Positions 39,301 through 51,448 of a stretch of DNA of 64,000 nucleotides are shown in pieces. The notes under the pieces are model-generated. The model saw only the letters and a list, made by a program, of their open reading frames with translations. It made no database searches and was not told the DNA's origin. The position numbers were made by a program, and so were the translations under genes. Source of the DNA: Streptococcus iniae (GTDB lineage Bacteria; Bacillota; Bacilli; Lactobacillales; Streptococcaceae); assembly GCF_030732225.1 (NCBI RefSeq), contig NZ_CP132230.1, forward strand, positions 276,001 to 340,000, read 5' to 3'. Positions within the stretch are counted from its first letter, which is position 1. The number at the start of each line of letters is the position of its first letter.

Positions 39301-39589
39301 AAGTAAATCTCCTAATGGACAGTTAGTGGAAGCAGTGCTAACTCCTAACAATAGTAGTCACGTTGATCAGCCAACTAGTCAAGAAACAAGTCTGCAAATT
39401 CTTGAGCAAAAAGCTAGTCAATCAGCTTCGAAAGCTGTTAAGAAGGCTAAAAAAGCAATGCAGAAAGCTCAAAGTAAGGCTGGTGTCAAGTTGAAACAAT
39501 CAAATCATTTTGCCTTGAAAGCTAACGCACTGGCGGTCTTAACAATCCTAGCTGCAGGAGTGGCGTATTTCTATAAAAAGAAAAAATAA
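33320..39589 (+). CDS. apuA: Surface amylopullulanase (ApuA type): alpha-amylase plus pullulanase
   Basis: 2089 residues from the second of two adjacent ATGs (6-nt spacing to AAAGGAG). A YSIRK-type signal (FFSIRRLKVGTASVAIASAL) is followed by a Ser/Ala/Val linker. Two CBM41-like modules begin near 141 and 251. A GH13 alpha-amylase unit runs about 475-860 (nucleophile in FRVDTVKHVD, acid in VGESWG, GSHDEDGF). Two more CBM41-like modules begin near 965 and 1075. A CBM48-like part near 1295 precedes a pullulanase GH13 from about 1424 (YEAHVRDF, VDGFRFDMMG, LGEGWV, AAHDNLTLFD). The same bifunctional plan is known from S. suis ApuA. The tail is a hydrophobic segment plus KKKK but shows no LPXTG. 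It degrades starch, glycogen or pullulan outside the cell. Confidence 0.92.
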   Translation: MSQLSLKKQQSLTAEKRQFFSIRRLKVGTASVAIASALFFLGVGNVHAESPLVSEAQVSAQVSPTEVSQVSKAISTPTAIVGKEVSSSLAASESSSLQNSASKVDASTSVAVDNTAQNQALAVEKTPTPTPVTEIPIAKGDIRLHFQEVTDTNVKTSGLWTWGAVEKPSTGTWPSAASSFDSSKEDDYGHYIDVTKSTQAGDIGYVLLNNGQKVGGDSDRKITLIDPNMNEVWVDNSFNTYTYQPLAAANTIRINYKRADNNYDGWGLWVWGDVASAHQKWPNDALDFVNEGKYGRYIDLPLSKALDSSIGFLLVNKKDPTLAGNKSIDYKFANRNLHSQVFLKSGDDELYTNSYYVKSQVEQDFSKAIPGTKGIQVEAKSLRAFNYNETGLIDLTVTNPNNAKITRMEVDTAQLGGGKILISKELNRVTITATANTAVGTYQLPVRLYDADNGYYDAKVSVTITPRQKKTGEKDWDEQVIYFMMTDRFYNGDTSNDNPYHQPYSTAVNKAGTYKGGDFKGVTAKLDYLKSLGVTSVWLTPIVENVPQNVSTEAGKDYYAYHGYWADNFEKLNPHLGTLADFHHLIDQAAERGIAIIVDVVLNHAGYGAESKFPGMLRTGSEIKAGDDQRDALAGLPDFKTENDTVRKQLVAWQSQWLEKSKTAKGNSIYAFRVDTVKHVDDTTWQHFKNELALKDADFHLVGESWGANYKDTKGDLGTGTMDSLLDFGFKDIAKMLVKGQMKATSDELAARNLFINNSQLLSQFLGSHDEDGFLYSIGKDLDKFKLAVSLLLTAKGQPVIYYGEELGQSGANNWPYYDNRYDFNWAETKSSELLTHYKKLLAFRNTHSELLARGDYSLVASNDSQKWLLSKRSLADESVYVLYHLENSPRQIALTVSGATAVITDAYSGKTYQAKAGADGTYVVLIDMPDSSNGGTLLLQVSAGDIIKAQTTLDAQAPIAAGFIRMHFNKLPSDDLSSLGLWLWEDVEVPSEKTGAWPNGATSFATAKQDDYGYYLDIKLSEGPRDLLKWLINNTSGQNITGDQALDILSQSMNEVWFDHNYKAYYYRPQEAGTIRINYFRTDGHYDDKSLWLWGSVDPTTLSQLGKWPDGINFDKMGKYGAYIDIKLSDLPSDIGFLLLDESKTGDSVKIRQEDYKFTDLKNNSQLFLRDDDPSIYTNPYYVNNVRMLGAQQTGPKTIEASMTSLEGADKESILKNLKVTDNNGQVLAVTDLTLDASQKTIRLTGEFDVAKGPYVLTYLSDRFTAKSNWQYKDALYAYDGPLGARVLNNGQAVDVTIWSPSAEKVSLIVYDKDDQNRVLGKVVMIKGDKGQWSVQLNQASSLGIKDYRGYYYHYEINREGKTTLVLDPYAKSLAAWNSEMADKGPAYAVAKAAFVDSSQIGPKDLTYANIPGFKKREDAIIYEAHVRDFTSDVAISSQLKNQFGTFAAFAERLDYLQELGVTHIQLLPVMSYYFVNEMNKERLTNYASSGTNYNWGYDPQSYFALTGMYASDPTDPAKRILEFKELVNEIHKRGMGVILDVVYNHTAKVSIFEDLEPNYYHFMDADGTPRTSFGGGRLGTTHYMSRRLMLDSISYMVSEFKVDGFRFDMMGDHDAASIEAAFHAAKALNPNIIMLGEGWVTYAGDQNKPQQAADQTWMSKTDTVASFSDDIRNMLKSGFGNEGEPAFLTGGSRSINGLFSNIKAQPTNFTADDPGDVIQYIAAHDNLTLFDIIAQSIKKDPARAENYAEIHRRLRLGNLMIMTSQGTAFVHSGQEYGRSKQFRDDAYKKPVASDKVPNKAHLLVNADGTPFEYPYFIHDSYDATDAINHFDWSKATDSKVFPESTKSQAYMKGLIALRRSSDAFRLGTKALVDQNVKLLTIPGQNGVAASDLVIGYQLTATNGDRYVVLINADQKERHFVLDKEWLTADVLVDGEHAGITALTNPSGLVIDANGLRLSGLTATVLRIAGAKIQEPDRPASSDIQTSPVADTVSKSPNGQLVEAVLTPNNSSHVDQPTSQETSLQILEQKASQSASKAVKKAKKAMQKAQSKAGVKLKQSNHFALKANALAVLTILAAGVAYFYKKKK

Positions 39590-39594
39590 GAAGC

Positions 39595-39624
39595 AAAAAA
39601 GTTGAGTTCACACTCAACTTTTTT
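39595..39624. terminator. Terminator between apuA and galR, usable in both directions
   Basis: AAAAAAGTTGAGT pairs with ACTCAACTTTTTT around TCAC, between convergent genes. Confidence 0.88.
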
Positions 39625-39675
39625 AGTGGTCTTTTCTATTTTTAGAGACTTGTGATGTAAGAGGATAGGGTTATC

Positions 39676-40686
<1,011 letters not shown>

Positions 40687-40706
40687 TCAAGTTTTTAGGT
40701 GCTTGT

Positions 40707-40736
40707 ATTATAGCATGCCTTCGTAATGGATTTCAA
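40707..40736 (-). promoter_or_regulatory. galR promoter
   Basis: On the minus strand, TTGAAA (40731-40736) and TATAAT (40707-40712) are separated by 18 bp. Confidence 0.75.
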
Positions 40737-40739
40737 TAG

Positions 40740-40792
40740 TTTAGTAAAATTTTAGTAAAACAATTGACGGTCATCTCCTGATTGCTTACAAT
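40740..40792 (+). promoter_or_regulatory. galK promoter with tandem TTTAGTAAAA repeats
   Basis: TTGACG (40764-40769) and TACAAT (40787-40792) at 17 bp form the promoter. Immediately upstream TTTAGTAAAA occurs twice (40740-40749 and 40751-40760), 11 bp apart and thus on one helix face. It lies between the two divergent promoters and is the best candidate for a regulator site. Confidence 0.7.
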
Positions 40793-40824
40793 GAAAGTAT
40801 CGAAAAACATTAAAGGAGACTCCT

Positions 40825-41988
40825 ATGACGCATCAAGAACTACAAGCAGCTTTTCAATCTATTTTTGCAGAAGAAGCCCAAGGCCTTTACTTCTCACCGG
40901 GTCGTATTAACCTAATAGGTGAGCACACAGACTACAACGGAGGCCATGTTTTTCCAGCGGCAATTACACTGGGGACCTATGGGGCTGCTAGAAAACGTGA
41001 CGATCGAAATTGCCGTTTCTACTCGGCTAATTTTAAAGAGGTTGGTATTATTGAGATTAGTCTTGATCAGTTGGTTTTTGTTAAGAAGGATAACTGGACT
41101 AATTATGCCAAAGGTGTTATCGCATTCTTGCAAGAAGCTGGTCATACTATTGATAGTGGCTTTGACCTCTACGTTGACGGTAATATTCCAAATGGTTCAG
41201 GCCTGTCGTCGTCAGCTTCACTTGAGTTGTTGGTGGGAATTGTTTGTGAAGACTTGTTTCAGTTGAAACTAGACCGTCTTGATTTAGTAAAAATTGGTAA
41301 ACAAACAGAAAATCAATTTATTGGTGTTAACTCAGGCATCATGGATCAATTTGCTATTGGAATGGGAGCAGACAAAAAGGCTATTTACCTTGATACCAAT
41401 ACCTTAGCATATGATTTGGTGCCACTTGATTTAGGAGAGCATGTGATTGTCATCATGAACACCAATAAACGTCGGGAACTAGCAGATTCAAAATACAATG
41501 AGCGCCGAGCTGAATGTGAAAAAGCTCTTGAAGAGTTAAAAACCTTATTAGATATCGATACTTTGGGGCAATTAGATGCTGACACATTTGATCAATACGC
41601 TTATTTGATTAAAGACAGTAATTGTATGAAACGTGCCCGCCATGCTGTGCTTGAAAATCAGCGCACTGCAAAAGCTCGTAAGGCTTTAGAAGCAGGAGAG
41701 TTGGAAGTTTTTGGTCGCCTAGTCAATGCATCACATGTTTCTTTAGAACATGATTATCAAGTAACTGGAATTGAACTGGATACTCTGGTTCATACAGCTT
41801 GGCAACAAGAAGGTGTTCTTGGAGCGCGTATGACAGGAGCTGGATTTGGTGGCTGTGCCATTGCAATTGTAGCAAAAGATAAGGTTGACAGTTTCAAAGA
41901 AAGGGTTGCAAAAACCTATACTGAAATAATCGGTTACGCGCCAACTTTTTATATGGCAGAAGTTGCTAAAGGTTCTCATCTTCTTTAA
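40825..41988 (+). CDS. galK: Galactokinase
   Basis: 387 residues, GHMP kinase family. The galactokinase signature [19 protein letters not shown], the ATP loop [13 protein letters not shown] and the C-terminal [12 protein letters not shown] are all intact. It phosphorylates galactose at C1 with ATP, the first Leloir step. SD AAAGGAG lies 7 nt before ATG. galT follows 12 bp later, giving a galKTE operon. Confidence 0.96.
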   Translation: MTHQELQAAFQSIFAEEAQGLYFSPGRINLIGEHTDYNGGHVFPAAITLGTYGAARKRDDRNCRFYSANFKEVGIIEISLDQLVFVKKDNWTNYAKGVIAFLQEAGHTIDSGFDLYVDGNIPNGSGLSSSASLELLVGIVCEDLFQLKLDRLDLVKIGKQTENQFIGVNSGIMDQFAIGMGADKKAIYLDTNTLAYDLVPLDLGEHVIVIMNTNKRRELADSKYNERRAECEKALEELKTLLDIDTLGQLDADTFDQYAYLIKDSNCMKRARHAVLENQRTAKARKALEAGELEVFGRLVNASHVSLEHDYQVTGIELDTLVHTAWQQEGVLGARMTGAGFGGCAIAIVAKDKVDSFKERVAKTYTEIIGYAPTFYMAEVAKGSHLL

Positions 41989-42000
41989 GAAAGGGATATT

Positions 42001-43479
42001 ATGACAGTGATTAACCAATTTGTAGAGGGCTTGATTGCCAAATCTGACTACCAAAAAGAAGATGCTATTTATTTGACGAACCGCATTTTAGCCTTAGTTG
42101 GTGAAGAAGGAACAGATAAAGAGTCGGCTAGCTCTGAACTTATTGACTTAAAAGATGAATTGGTTGCTCTTGCTGTCGCTAATGGTAAAGTGGGGCAGCT
42201 CTTGGAAGAAAGAGACTGTCTTGGAGCAGAATTGATGAATTTTATGACCCCGATTCCGAGTCAGTTGAATCAAAGGTTCTGGAAGACTTACCAAGTCTCA
42301 AAAGAGCAAGCTCTTGCTGATTTTTACCAATTGAGTCAAGATAATGACTACATCAAAGTGTCAGCTATTGCTAAAAATATTGCTTTTAAGACGCCTTCTG
42401 CTTATGGAGATATGGAAATCACCATCAATCTTTCCAAGCCTGAAAAAGATCCAAAGGCTATTGCTGCAGCTAAATTAGCCAAATCCTCTTCTTACCCCAA
42501 ATGTCAACTTTGTATGGAAAATGAAGGGTATCAAGGTAGAATTGATCATCCCGCGCGTGCCAATCACCGTATTATCAGAATGGATTTAAACCAAGAAGAA
42601 TGGGGGTTTCAATATTCTCCCTATGCTTACTTCAATGAACACTGCATTTTCCTAGATAGTCACCATGAGCCCATGCTTATTACAGCCTCTACTTTTTCAC
42701 AATTACTTGGTATTGTTGAGCAGTTTCCGGGTTATTTTGCAGGGTCCAACTCTGATTTGCCCATTGTTGGGGGTTCTATTTTGACACATAATCATTATCA
42801 GGGAGGGCGTCATGATTTTCCTATGGCCCTTGCTAAGGTAGAGAAGCGTTTTACCTTTAGTGATTACCCTGAAATTACTGCAGAACTGCTCAAGTGGCCC
42901 ATGTCCGTAATTCGCCTAAAAGGCACAGATAAGTCAGCTTTAGTTAGTTTGGCAGAAAAAATCCGACTGGCTTGGCGACACTACAGTGATGAATCTGTTG
43001 ATATTCGTGCATTCTCCGGGGAGCAACCCCATCACACCTTGACACCAATCGCAAGGCGCAGGGCTGATCAGTTTGAACTTGATCTTGTCTTACGGGACAA
43101 TCACACCAGTTCAGAATTTCCTGATGGTGTTTTCCATCCTCATAAAGAATGGCACCATATTAAAAAAGAAAATATTGGCCTAATTGAGGTTATGGGTTTA
43201 GCCATTTTACCACCAAGGCTAAAGGATGAACTGCAGGAAGTTGAAAAATATCTCTTAGATGAGTATAATAACATAGCAGACTATCACAAAGAGTGGGCTG
43301 ATACCATTAAGGCTAGTCGAGACATTAGTAAAGAAACTGTTAGTGGTGTGGTTCAAGAGGCTCTAGGGCAGGTTTTTGTGCATGTCCTTGAAGATGCAGG
43401 TGTTTATAAGGACACTTCAAAAGGAAGAGCTGCTTTTGCAGATTTTATCAAAACTCTTGGAGTTAAAGGAGATATATAA
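42001..43479 (+). CDS. galT: UDP-glucose-hexose-1-phosphate uridylyltransferase (Firmicutes class II GalT)
   Basis: 492 residues, the long Gram-positive GalT type. It has [13 protein letters not shown], the catalytic His region [15 protein letters not shown], and [15 protein letters not shown]. It exchanges UMP between UDP-glucose and galactose-1-phosphate. SD AAAGGG lies close upstream. The stop codon overlaps the galE start (TAATG), so translation is coupled. Confidence 0.95.
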   Translation: MTVINQFVEGLIAKSDYQKEDAIYLTNRILALVGEEGTDKESASSELIDLKDELVALAVANGKVGQLLEERDCLGAELMNFMTPIPSQLNQRFWKTYQVSKEQALADFYQLSQDNDYIKVSAIAKNIAFKTPSAYGDMEITINLSKPEKDPKAIAAAKLAKSSSYPKCQLCMENEGYQGRIDHPARANHRIIRMDLNQEEWGFQYSPYAYFNEHCIFLDSHHEPMLITASTFSQLLGIVEQFPGYFAGSNSDLPIVGGSILTHNHYQGGRHDFPMALAKVEKRFTFSDYPEITAELLKWPMSVIRLKGTDKSALVSLAEKIRLAWRHYSDESVDIRAFSGEQPHHTLTPIARRRADQFELDLVLRDNHTSSEFPDGVFHPHKEWHHIKKENIGLIEVMGLAILPPRLKDELQEVEKYLLDEYNNIADYHKEWADTIKASRDISKETVSGVVQEALGQVFVHVLEDAGVYKDTSKGRAAFADFIKTLGVKGDI

Positions 43480-44474
43480 TGGCAATATTAGTCTTAGGTG
43501 GGGCCGGATACATAGGGTCGCATATGGTAGACCGTTTAATTGAAGTGGACAAAGAAGAAGTTGTTGTTGTTGATAATTTGGTAACAGGGCACCGCAAAGC
43601 TGTGCATGCTGCTGCTAAATTTTATGAGGGCGACTTAGCAGATCAAGACTTTATGCGTCAGGTTTTCTCAGAAAATCAAAGCATTGATGCTGTTATTCAC
43701 TTTGCAGCCTACTCTCAGGTTGGTGAGTCAATGGAAGATCCTTTGAAATACTTTGATAACAATACTGTAGGCATGGTCAAATTGCTTGAGGTTATGAAAG
43801 ACTATCAGGTTAAAAAGATTGTCTTTTCTTCGACAGCAGCCACTTACGGCATTCCAAAAGAAATCCCAATTAAGGAAACAAGTCCTCAAACCCCTATTAA
43901 TCCTTACGGGGAAAGTAAGCTTATGATGGAAAAAATCATGGCCTGGTGTGATCAAGCTTACGGCATTAAATTTGTAGCTCTTCGTTACTTTAACGTTGCA
44001 GGTGATAAGCCGGATGGCTCAATTGGAGAAGACCATCAACCAGAAACACACTTGATTCCAATCGTACTACAAGTAGCAAATGGTCAACGCGATAAAATCA
44101 TGGTTTTTGGAGATGACTATTCAACCCCTGATGGAACTAATATTCGTGATTATGTCCATCCTTTTGATTTGGCGCAAGCGCATAGTTTAGCAGTCCAATA
44201 CTTACGAGCTGGCAATGCATCAACTGCTTTTAATTTAGGATCATCAACTGGCTTTTCTAATCTTGAGATTCTTGAAGTGGCTCGAAAAGTAACAGGAAAA
44301 TCCATTCCAGCAGAAATTGGTCCACGTCGTGCAGGTGATCCGGATTCACTAGTTGCAGACTCGAGCCGTGCAAGGGAAGTCCTTGGGTGGAAACCAGAGT
44401 TTGACGACATTGAAAAAATTATTCAAACTGCTTGGACCTGGCATTCAAGCCATCCGAATGGTTATGAGGATTAA
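43479..44474 (+). CDS. galE: UDP-glucose 4-epimerase
   Basis: 331 residues of the extended SDR family. The NAD-binding loop is [10 protein letters not shown], the catalytic SSTAATYG and Tyr-Lys pair YGESKLMME, and [18 protein letters not shown] is typical of GalE. It interconverts UDP-galactose and UDP-glucose and completes the Leloir set with galK and galT. A strong terminator follows directly. Confidence 0.95.
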   Translation: MAILVLGGAGYIGSHMVDRLIEVDKEEVVVVDNLVTGHRKAVHAAAKFYEGDLADQDFMRQVFSENQSIDAVIHFAAYSQVGESMEDPLKYFDNNTVGMVKLLEVMKDYQVKKIVFSSTAATYGIPKEIPIKETSPQTPINPYGESKLMMEKIMAWCDQAYGIKFVALRYFNVAGDKPDGSIGEDHQPETHLIPIVLQVANGQRDKIMVFGDDYSTPDGTNIRDYVHPFDLAQAHSLAVQYLRAGNASTAFNLGSSTGFSNLEILEVARKVTGKSIPAEIGPRRAGDPDSLVADSSRAREVLGWKPEFDDIEKIIQTAWTWHSSHPNGYED

Positions 44475-44481
44475 CAAAGTG

Positions 44482-44508
44482 AAGTGGTTAAGGCTTAACC
44501 ACTTTTTT
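44482..44508 (+). terminator. Terminator of the galKTE operon
   Basis: AAGTGGTTA pairs with TAACCACTT around AGGCT, followed by T residues to 44508. Confidence 0.9.
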
Positions 44509-44526
44509 TCAGTAAAAGGAGGAAAT

Positions 44527-44868
44527 ATGAGCATTGAAGCAATTTTTCAAGCTTTCACGCCAGTAAACATGGATCAAATGGAGACCTTGCTCCAAAAGGA
44601 AGAACTGATTTTATTTGTTGGTCGTTTAAGTTGTCCTTATTGCCGTAAGTTTGCACCAAAATTGCAGCAGGCTTCCCTTAGTCAGAAAAAAGAGGTTTAT
44701 TTTTTAGACTCAGAAGATTTAGCTTATTTTGATGACATTCAAGCTTTCAGACATCAATTTGGAATGACGACTGTTCCAGCATTGCTAGTTAAACATCAAG
44801 GGAGTTTAGACCTTGTTTGCGACTCGTCAATGACTCTTTCTGAAATTGAAAAACGACTAGCTATTTAA
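44527..44868 (+). CDS. Thioredoxin-like protein with CPYC active site
   Basis: 113 residues, thioredoxin fold, with C-P-Y-C in GRLSCPYCRKFAPKL and a cis-Pro segment TTVPALLV. No signal peptide or membrane segment, so cytoplasmic. Size and motif resemble streptococcal bacteriocin-transport-accessory (Bta)-like thioredoxins. The start at MSIEAIF is chosen because AAAGGAGG sits 6 nt upstream; longer in-frame readings overlap galE. The reducing system it serves is not apparent, as the neighbours are galE (separated by a terminator) and yajC. Confidence 0.82.
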   Translation: MSIEAIFQAFTPVNMDQMETLLQKEELILFVGRLSCPYCRKFAPKLQQASLSQKKEVYFLDSEDLAYFDDIQAFRHQFGMTTVPALLVKHQGSLDLVCDSSMTLSEIEKRLAI

Positions 44869-44888
44869 GCTTTTAGGGTTGGCTTGTC

Positions 44889-44917
44889 TTGCTATCTTGT
44901 GTTAAATTTGGTATAGT
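44889..44917 (+). promoter_or_regulatory. yajC promoter
   Basis: TTGCTA (44889-44894) and TATAGT (44912-44917) at 17 bp, 36 bp before the ATG. Confidence 0.65.
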
Positions 44918-44953
44918 AAAACATGACTTTTATATTTGAATAAGGAGACAAAA

Positions 44954-45322
44954 ATGGGTGGACTTTCAACAATTTTGATGTTTGTTGTAATGATTGGTTT
45001 AATCTTTATCATGCAACGTCAACAAAAAAAACAAGCACAAGCACGTCAAGACCAATTAAACACTATTGAAAAAGGTGATGAAATTGTGACTATCGGAGGC
45101 ATGTTTGCCCTTGTTGATGAAGTAAATAAAGAAGCTAATCGTGTTGTTCTTGATGTTGATGGTATTTATTTGCCATTTGAATTAGGAGCTGTTAAACGTA
45201 TTGTGACTAAAGCAGGAGCTCAAGAAGAGTCTGTGGTTACAAAAGAACTAGTAGAAACTGAAGAAGCTGTCTCTGTCGTTGAGCCGGCTGAAGGAGAATC
45301 TGCAGTTGAAAGTAATGACTAA
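44954..45322 (+). CDS. yajC: Preprotein translocase accessory protein YajC
   Basis: 122 residues. One membrane segment (about 4-22) is followed by the YajC signature MQRQQKKQAQARQDQ and GDEIVTIGGMFALVDEV, then an acidic tail (EEAVSVVEPAEGESAVES). It associates with SecDF at the Sec translocon. The ATG after AAGGAG is used; six codons upstream are dispensable and precede the SD. The arrangement yajC-uppS-cdsA-rseP-proS is the common streptococcal order. Confidence 0.92.
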   Translation: MGGLSTILMFVVMIGLIFIMQRQQKKQAQARQDQLNTIEKGDEIVTIGGMFALVDEVNKEANRVVLDVDGIYLPFELGAVKRIVTKAGAQEESVVTKELVETEEAVSVVEPAEGESAVESND

Positions 45323-45356
45323 GCTTTAAAGAAGCATTTTCATTGCTAATATGATC

Positions 45357-45407
45357 AAGGGTAGAGGGATGAAAAAGAGATTTTTCAAGCTTTCTGCCCT
45401 TTTTTTC
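45357..45407 (+). terminator. Terminator between yajC and uppS
   Basis: AAGGGTAGA (45357-45365) pairs with TCTGCCCTT (45393-45401); an inner TGAAAAA/TTTTTCA extends the hairpin, and T residues follow. Confidence 0.8.
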
Positions 45408-45491
45408 TGCAATTCACTATCAAAAGGCAAGTCAAAAGTCTCTAATTATGGTAAAATAAAAGATAATTATGCTTTTACGTAAGGAAAACAC

Positions 45492-46241
45492 ATGTTCGGA
45501 TTAAAACTAAAACCAAAAAAAGCTGCTATTGATAAAGTGCCCAAACATATTGGGATTATTATGGATGGCAATGGCCGTTGGGCTAAGAAAAGATTGCAAC
45601 CGAGAGTTTTTGGGCACAAAGCCGGAATGGATGCACTCCAAGATGTAACCATTGCTGCTTCAGACTACGGGGTCAAGGTATTAACAGTTTATGCTTTCTC
45701 AACAGAAAACTGGACACGACCACAAGATGAAGTGTCCTACATCATGAACTTACCTGTAGAATTTTTTGACAAATACGTGCCTGAATTGAACAAAAACAAT
45801 GTTAGAATTCAAATGATTGGTGATACGCATAAATTGCCAGAATCAACCCTAAAAGCAATGACTAAGGCTATCGAAAGTACACGTAGGAATTCAGGACTTG
45901 TGCTTAATTTTGCCCTTAACTATGGTGGTCGCGCAGAAATTACCAATGCGGTGAAAATGATTGCTCAAGATGTCTTGGATGCTAAATTAAACCCAGGAGA
46001 CATTACTGAAGATTTAATTTCTGGTCATTTGATGACGGATCATCTTCCTTATCTCTATAGGGATCCAGATTTGATTATCAGAACCAGTGGAGAATTGCGA
46101 CTCAGTAATTTTTTACCATGGCAATCAGCTTACAGTGAATTTTATTTTACACCCGTTTTATGGCCAGACTTCAAAAAAGCGGCATTTGAAGAGGCATTGC
46201 AAGAATATAGCCGCAGACATCGCCGATTTGGTGGGGTTTAG
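45492..46241 (+). CDS. uppS: Undecaprenyl pyrophosphate synthase
   Basis: 249 residues, cis-prenyltransferase. Catalytic D25 lies in HIGIIMDGNGRWAKK. The other conserved regions are TVYAFSTENWTRP, LNFALNYGGRAEI and RTSGELRLSNFLPWQSAYSE (shown in part: RTSGELRLSNF). It makes C55-PP, the lipid carrier for peptidoglycan and surface polymers. cdsA starts 15 bp later. Confidence 0.96.
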   Translation: MFGLKLKPKKAAIDKVPKHIGIIMDGNGRWAKKRLQPRVFGHKAGMDALQDVTIAASDYGVKVLTVYAFSTENWTRPQDEVSYIMNLPVEFFDKYVPELNKNNVRIQMIGDTHKLPESTLKAMTKAIESTRRNSGLVLNFALNYGGRAEITNAVKMIAQDVLDAKLNPGDITEDLISGHLMTDHLPYLYRDPDLIIRTSGELRLSNFLPWQSAYSEFYFTPVLWPDFKKAAFEEALQEYSRRHRRFGGV

Positions 46242-46256
46242 AGGAGATAAGGATTT

Positions 46257-47051
46257 ATGAAAGAACGTGTTATTTGGGGAAGCATTGCTGCAGCAATCTT
46301 TTTACCCTTTCTAATTATTGGAAATTTACCCTTTCAATTAGTTGTGGGTATCCTTGCGATGATTGCTGTTTCAGAACTTTTAAAAATGAAAAAACTAGAA
46401 GTCTTTTCATTTGAAGGTGTTCTAGCCATGCTTGCAGCTTTTACTTTAACCATTCCCATGGATAATTACTTAAGATTTTTACCGATTGATGGAAATTTTG
46501 CAAGTTTTGGCTTGATTGTCTTCCTTATTTTAGCAGGAACAGTTATCAATAGCGATCATTACTCTTTTGAAGATGCCACTTTCCCAATTGCTTCGAGCCT
46601 TTATGTTGGTATTGGTTTTCAAAATCTTGTCAATGCTAGGATGGCAGGGATGGATAAAGTCCTATTAGCACTCTTCATTGTTTGGGCAACAGATATTGGC
46701 GCCTATGTTATTGGTCGTCGTTTCGGGAAACGTAGACTCTTGCCTAAAGTATCCCCAAATAAAACCGTTGAAGGAAGTCTTGGTGGTATTGCCTCAGCAC
46801 TTGTTGTTGCATTCATTTTTATGTTAGTTGATAAGTCTGTTTATGCTCCACACCATTTCTTGGTCATGTTGATTTTTGTTATTCTCTTTTCAATTTTTGG
46901 TCAATTTGGTGACTTGGTGGAGAGTGCCATCAAACGCCATTTTGGGGTTAAAGATTCAGGGAAACTGATTCCTGGACATGGCGGTATTTTGGATAGATTT
47001 GATTCTATGATTTTTGTGTTTCCAATCATGCATTTATTAGGATTATTCTAA
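46257..47051 (+). CDS. cdsA: Phosphatidate cytidylyltransferase (CDP-diglyceride synthase)
   Basis: 264 residues with about eight membrane segments and the CdsA signature near the C-terminus (SPNKTVEGSLGG in the middle; KDSGKLIPGHGGILDRFDSM). It makes CDP-diacylglycerol, the precursor of anionic phospholipids. SD GAGGAGATAAGGA is present. It is transcribed between uppS and rseP, the same order as in most Firmicutes. Confidence 0.95.
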   Translation: MKERVIWGSIAAAIFLPFLIIGNLPFQLVVGILAMIAVSELLKMKKLEVFSFEGVLAMLAAFTLTIPMDNYLRFLPIDGNFASFGLIVFLILAGTVINSDHYSFEDATFPIASSLYVGIGFQNLVNARMAGMDKVLLALFIVWATDIGAYVIGRRFGKRRLLPKVSPNKTVEGSLGGIASALVVAFIFMLVDKSVYAPHHFLVMLIFVILFSIFGQFGDLVESAIKRHFGVKDSGKLIPGHGGILDRFDSMIFVFPIMHLLGLF

Positions 47052-47080
47052 AGTGATTACAATAGTTTGAAAGGAAGTCT

Positions 47081-50217
<3,137 letters not shown>

Positions 50218-50221
50218 AATT

Positions 50222-50244
50222 AACCAGCTTAGGCTGGTTTTTTT
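50222..50244 (+). terminator. Terminator after proS
   Basis: AACCAGC pairs with GCTGGTT around TTAG, followed by T residues to 50244, where the next promoter begins. Confidence 0.9.
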
Positions 50245-50259
50245 GCTATAATACAACTA
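50244..50259 (+). promoter_or_regulatory. Extended -10 promoter giving a second predicted leaderless mRNA
   Basis: TGC-TATAAT (50244-50252) is followed by six bases (ACAACT) and then ATG at 50259, with no SD. The layout is the same as at pabB. The T tract of the proS terminator abuts the extended -10 element. Confidence 0.65.
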
Positions 50260-50816
50260 TGACAGAAGATGACTTAAGGGCATGGATTCTAGCAGATAAG
50301 GATTTCATGGCCCTATTACAAATTGTAGAAGCGCAGCAGTTACCAGATGCTTGGGTTGCAGCAGGGTGTTTGCGTAATTTTATTTGGAATAAATTAGCTT
50401 ATGGCACAGGATTTGATAAGACAACAGATATTGACCTTGTGTTTTTTGATGCTGATCGCTCTTATCAAGATTCTCTAGAGATTGAGAAAAACTTAAAGAG
50501 AGAACATCCTGAATTTAAGTGGGAAGTTCGAAATCAAGCTTACATGCATGGGCATAGTCCCGAAACCTTGCCTTATCAGTCAACTTGTGATGCCATTTCA
50601 AAATACCCTGAAACCTGTACAGCTTTGGCTCTACGATTGACGGAAGGTTTTTTAGAATTCTTTATTCCTTATGGTTTGGAAGTTGTTGAGAAGTTTGAGT
50701 GTCGACCAACACCATATTTTTTGGAGAATACGAAGCGGATGGAGCTCTACAAGAAACGGTTGGGCAGCAAAAAATGGACGGAAAAATGGCCAAAATGTTG
50801 TTTTTACCATCTTTAA
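50259..50816 (+). CDS. Nucleotidyltransferase-fold protein (DUF925 type)
   Basis: 185 residues. WVAAGCLRNFIWNKL and the metal-binding TTDIDLVFFD resemble the Gly-rich and D-x-D motifs of nucleotidyltransferases, and PYQSTCDAISKYPETCTALALRL is typical of the DUF925 group. Cytoplasmic, no membrane segments. The substrate is unknown. The ATG stands only 6 bp after a TATAAT box with no SD, so translation is predicted to start on a leaderless message. It is flanked by the proS terminator and an independent promoter for the next gene, so it is transcribed alone. Confidence 0.8.
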   Translation: MTEDDLRAWILADKDFMALLQIVEAQQLPDAWVAAGCLRNFIWNKLAYGTGFDKTTDIDLVFFDADRSYQDSLEIEKNLKREHPEFKWEVRNQAYMHGHSPETLPYQSTCDAISKYPETCTALALRLTEGFLEFFIPYGLEVVEKFECRPTPYFLENTKRMELYKKRLGSKKWTEKWPKCCFYHL

Positions 50817-50823
50817 CATTAAA

Positions 50824-50855
50824 TTATCTTAATCTAAGATAAAAAGTGGTATAAT
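50824..50855 (+). promoter_or_regulatory. Palindrome and promoter ahead of the DUF975 gene
   Basis: TTATCTTA-ATC-TAAGATAA (50824-50842) is a perfect 8-bp inverted repeat covering the expected -35 region of TATAAT (50850-50855). It could be an operator or a small terminator for the preceding gene, though no T tail follows. Confidence 0.5.
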
Positions 50856-51433
50856 TTAGAAAAAGAAAAAGTGAGGAAATAGATGATGAAAACGAGAGCT
50901 GAACTTAAAAGAGAGGCTAAAGAAGCCCTTAAAGGAAACTGGGGCTGGGCTATCCAAATTACCTTCTTACCAATGCTATTGGTTGTATTTATTAATGTTA
51001 TGCTTAATTACTTTATTGATCGTTCAATGTCGACCATTGGACTTGATGGGGAACTTGTATTAACATCGACGGGTTTATTCTTCTCCCTTATACTTTCGAT
51101 AATTTATATAATAGTACTTACGGGATTAGAAGTTAACTTTGAGAACGCCTTTTTGAATTTAATTCGTGGCAAGAAAACAAGTTTTACCCCAGCTATGTCA
51201 TATGCTTTTACACAAAGACGTTTCGGAAAATTCTTTTTAACGAATTTAGTCATGGGGATTTTCGTATACCTTTGGTTACTACTATTGGTCATTCCTGGTA
51301 TTATTAAAAGTTTGTCTTACTCTCAAGCAAATTACATCTTAATTGATCAGATTGAGAATGGCGATGAGGTAAGTGTTACAGGTCCAATCACAAAAAGTAG
51401 AGCTATGATGGACGGTCACAAATGGGAATTCTT

Positions 51434-51448
51434 TGTTCTCCAATTAAG
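51434..51448. repeat. Left copy of the 15-bp target duplication of the IS30-family element
   Basis: TGTTCTCCAATTAAG directly precedes the element and recurs at 52521-52535. Adjacent bases differ (T versus C before it, G versus T after it). Confidence 0.85.

Noticed and set aside
44353..44526. Longer N-terminus for the thioredoxin-like protein
   Set aside because: It would overlap galE and the operon terminator, and a perfect SD sits before the later ATG.
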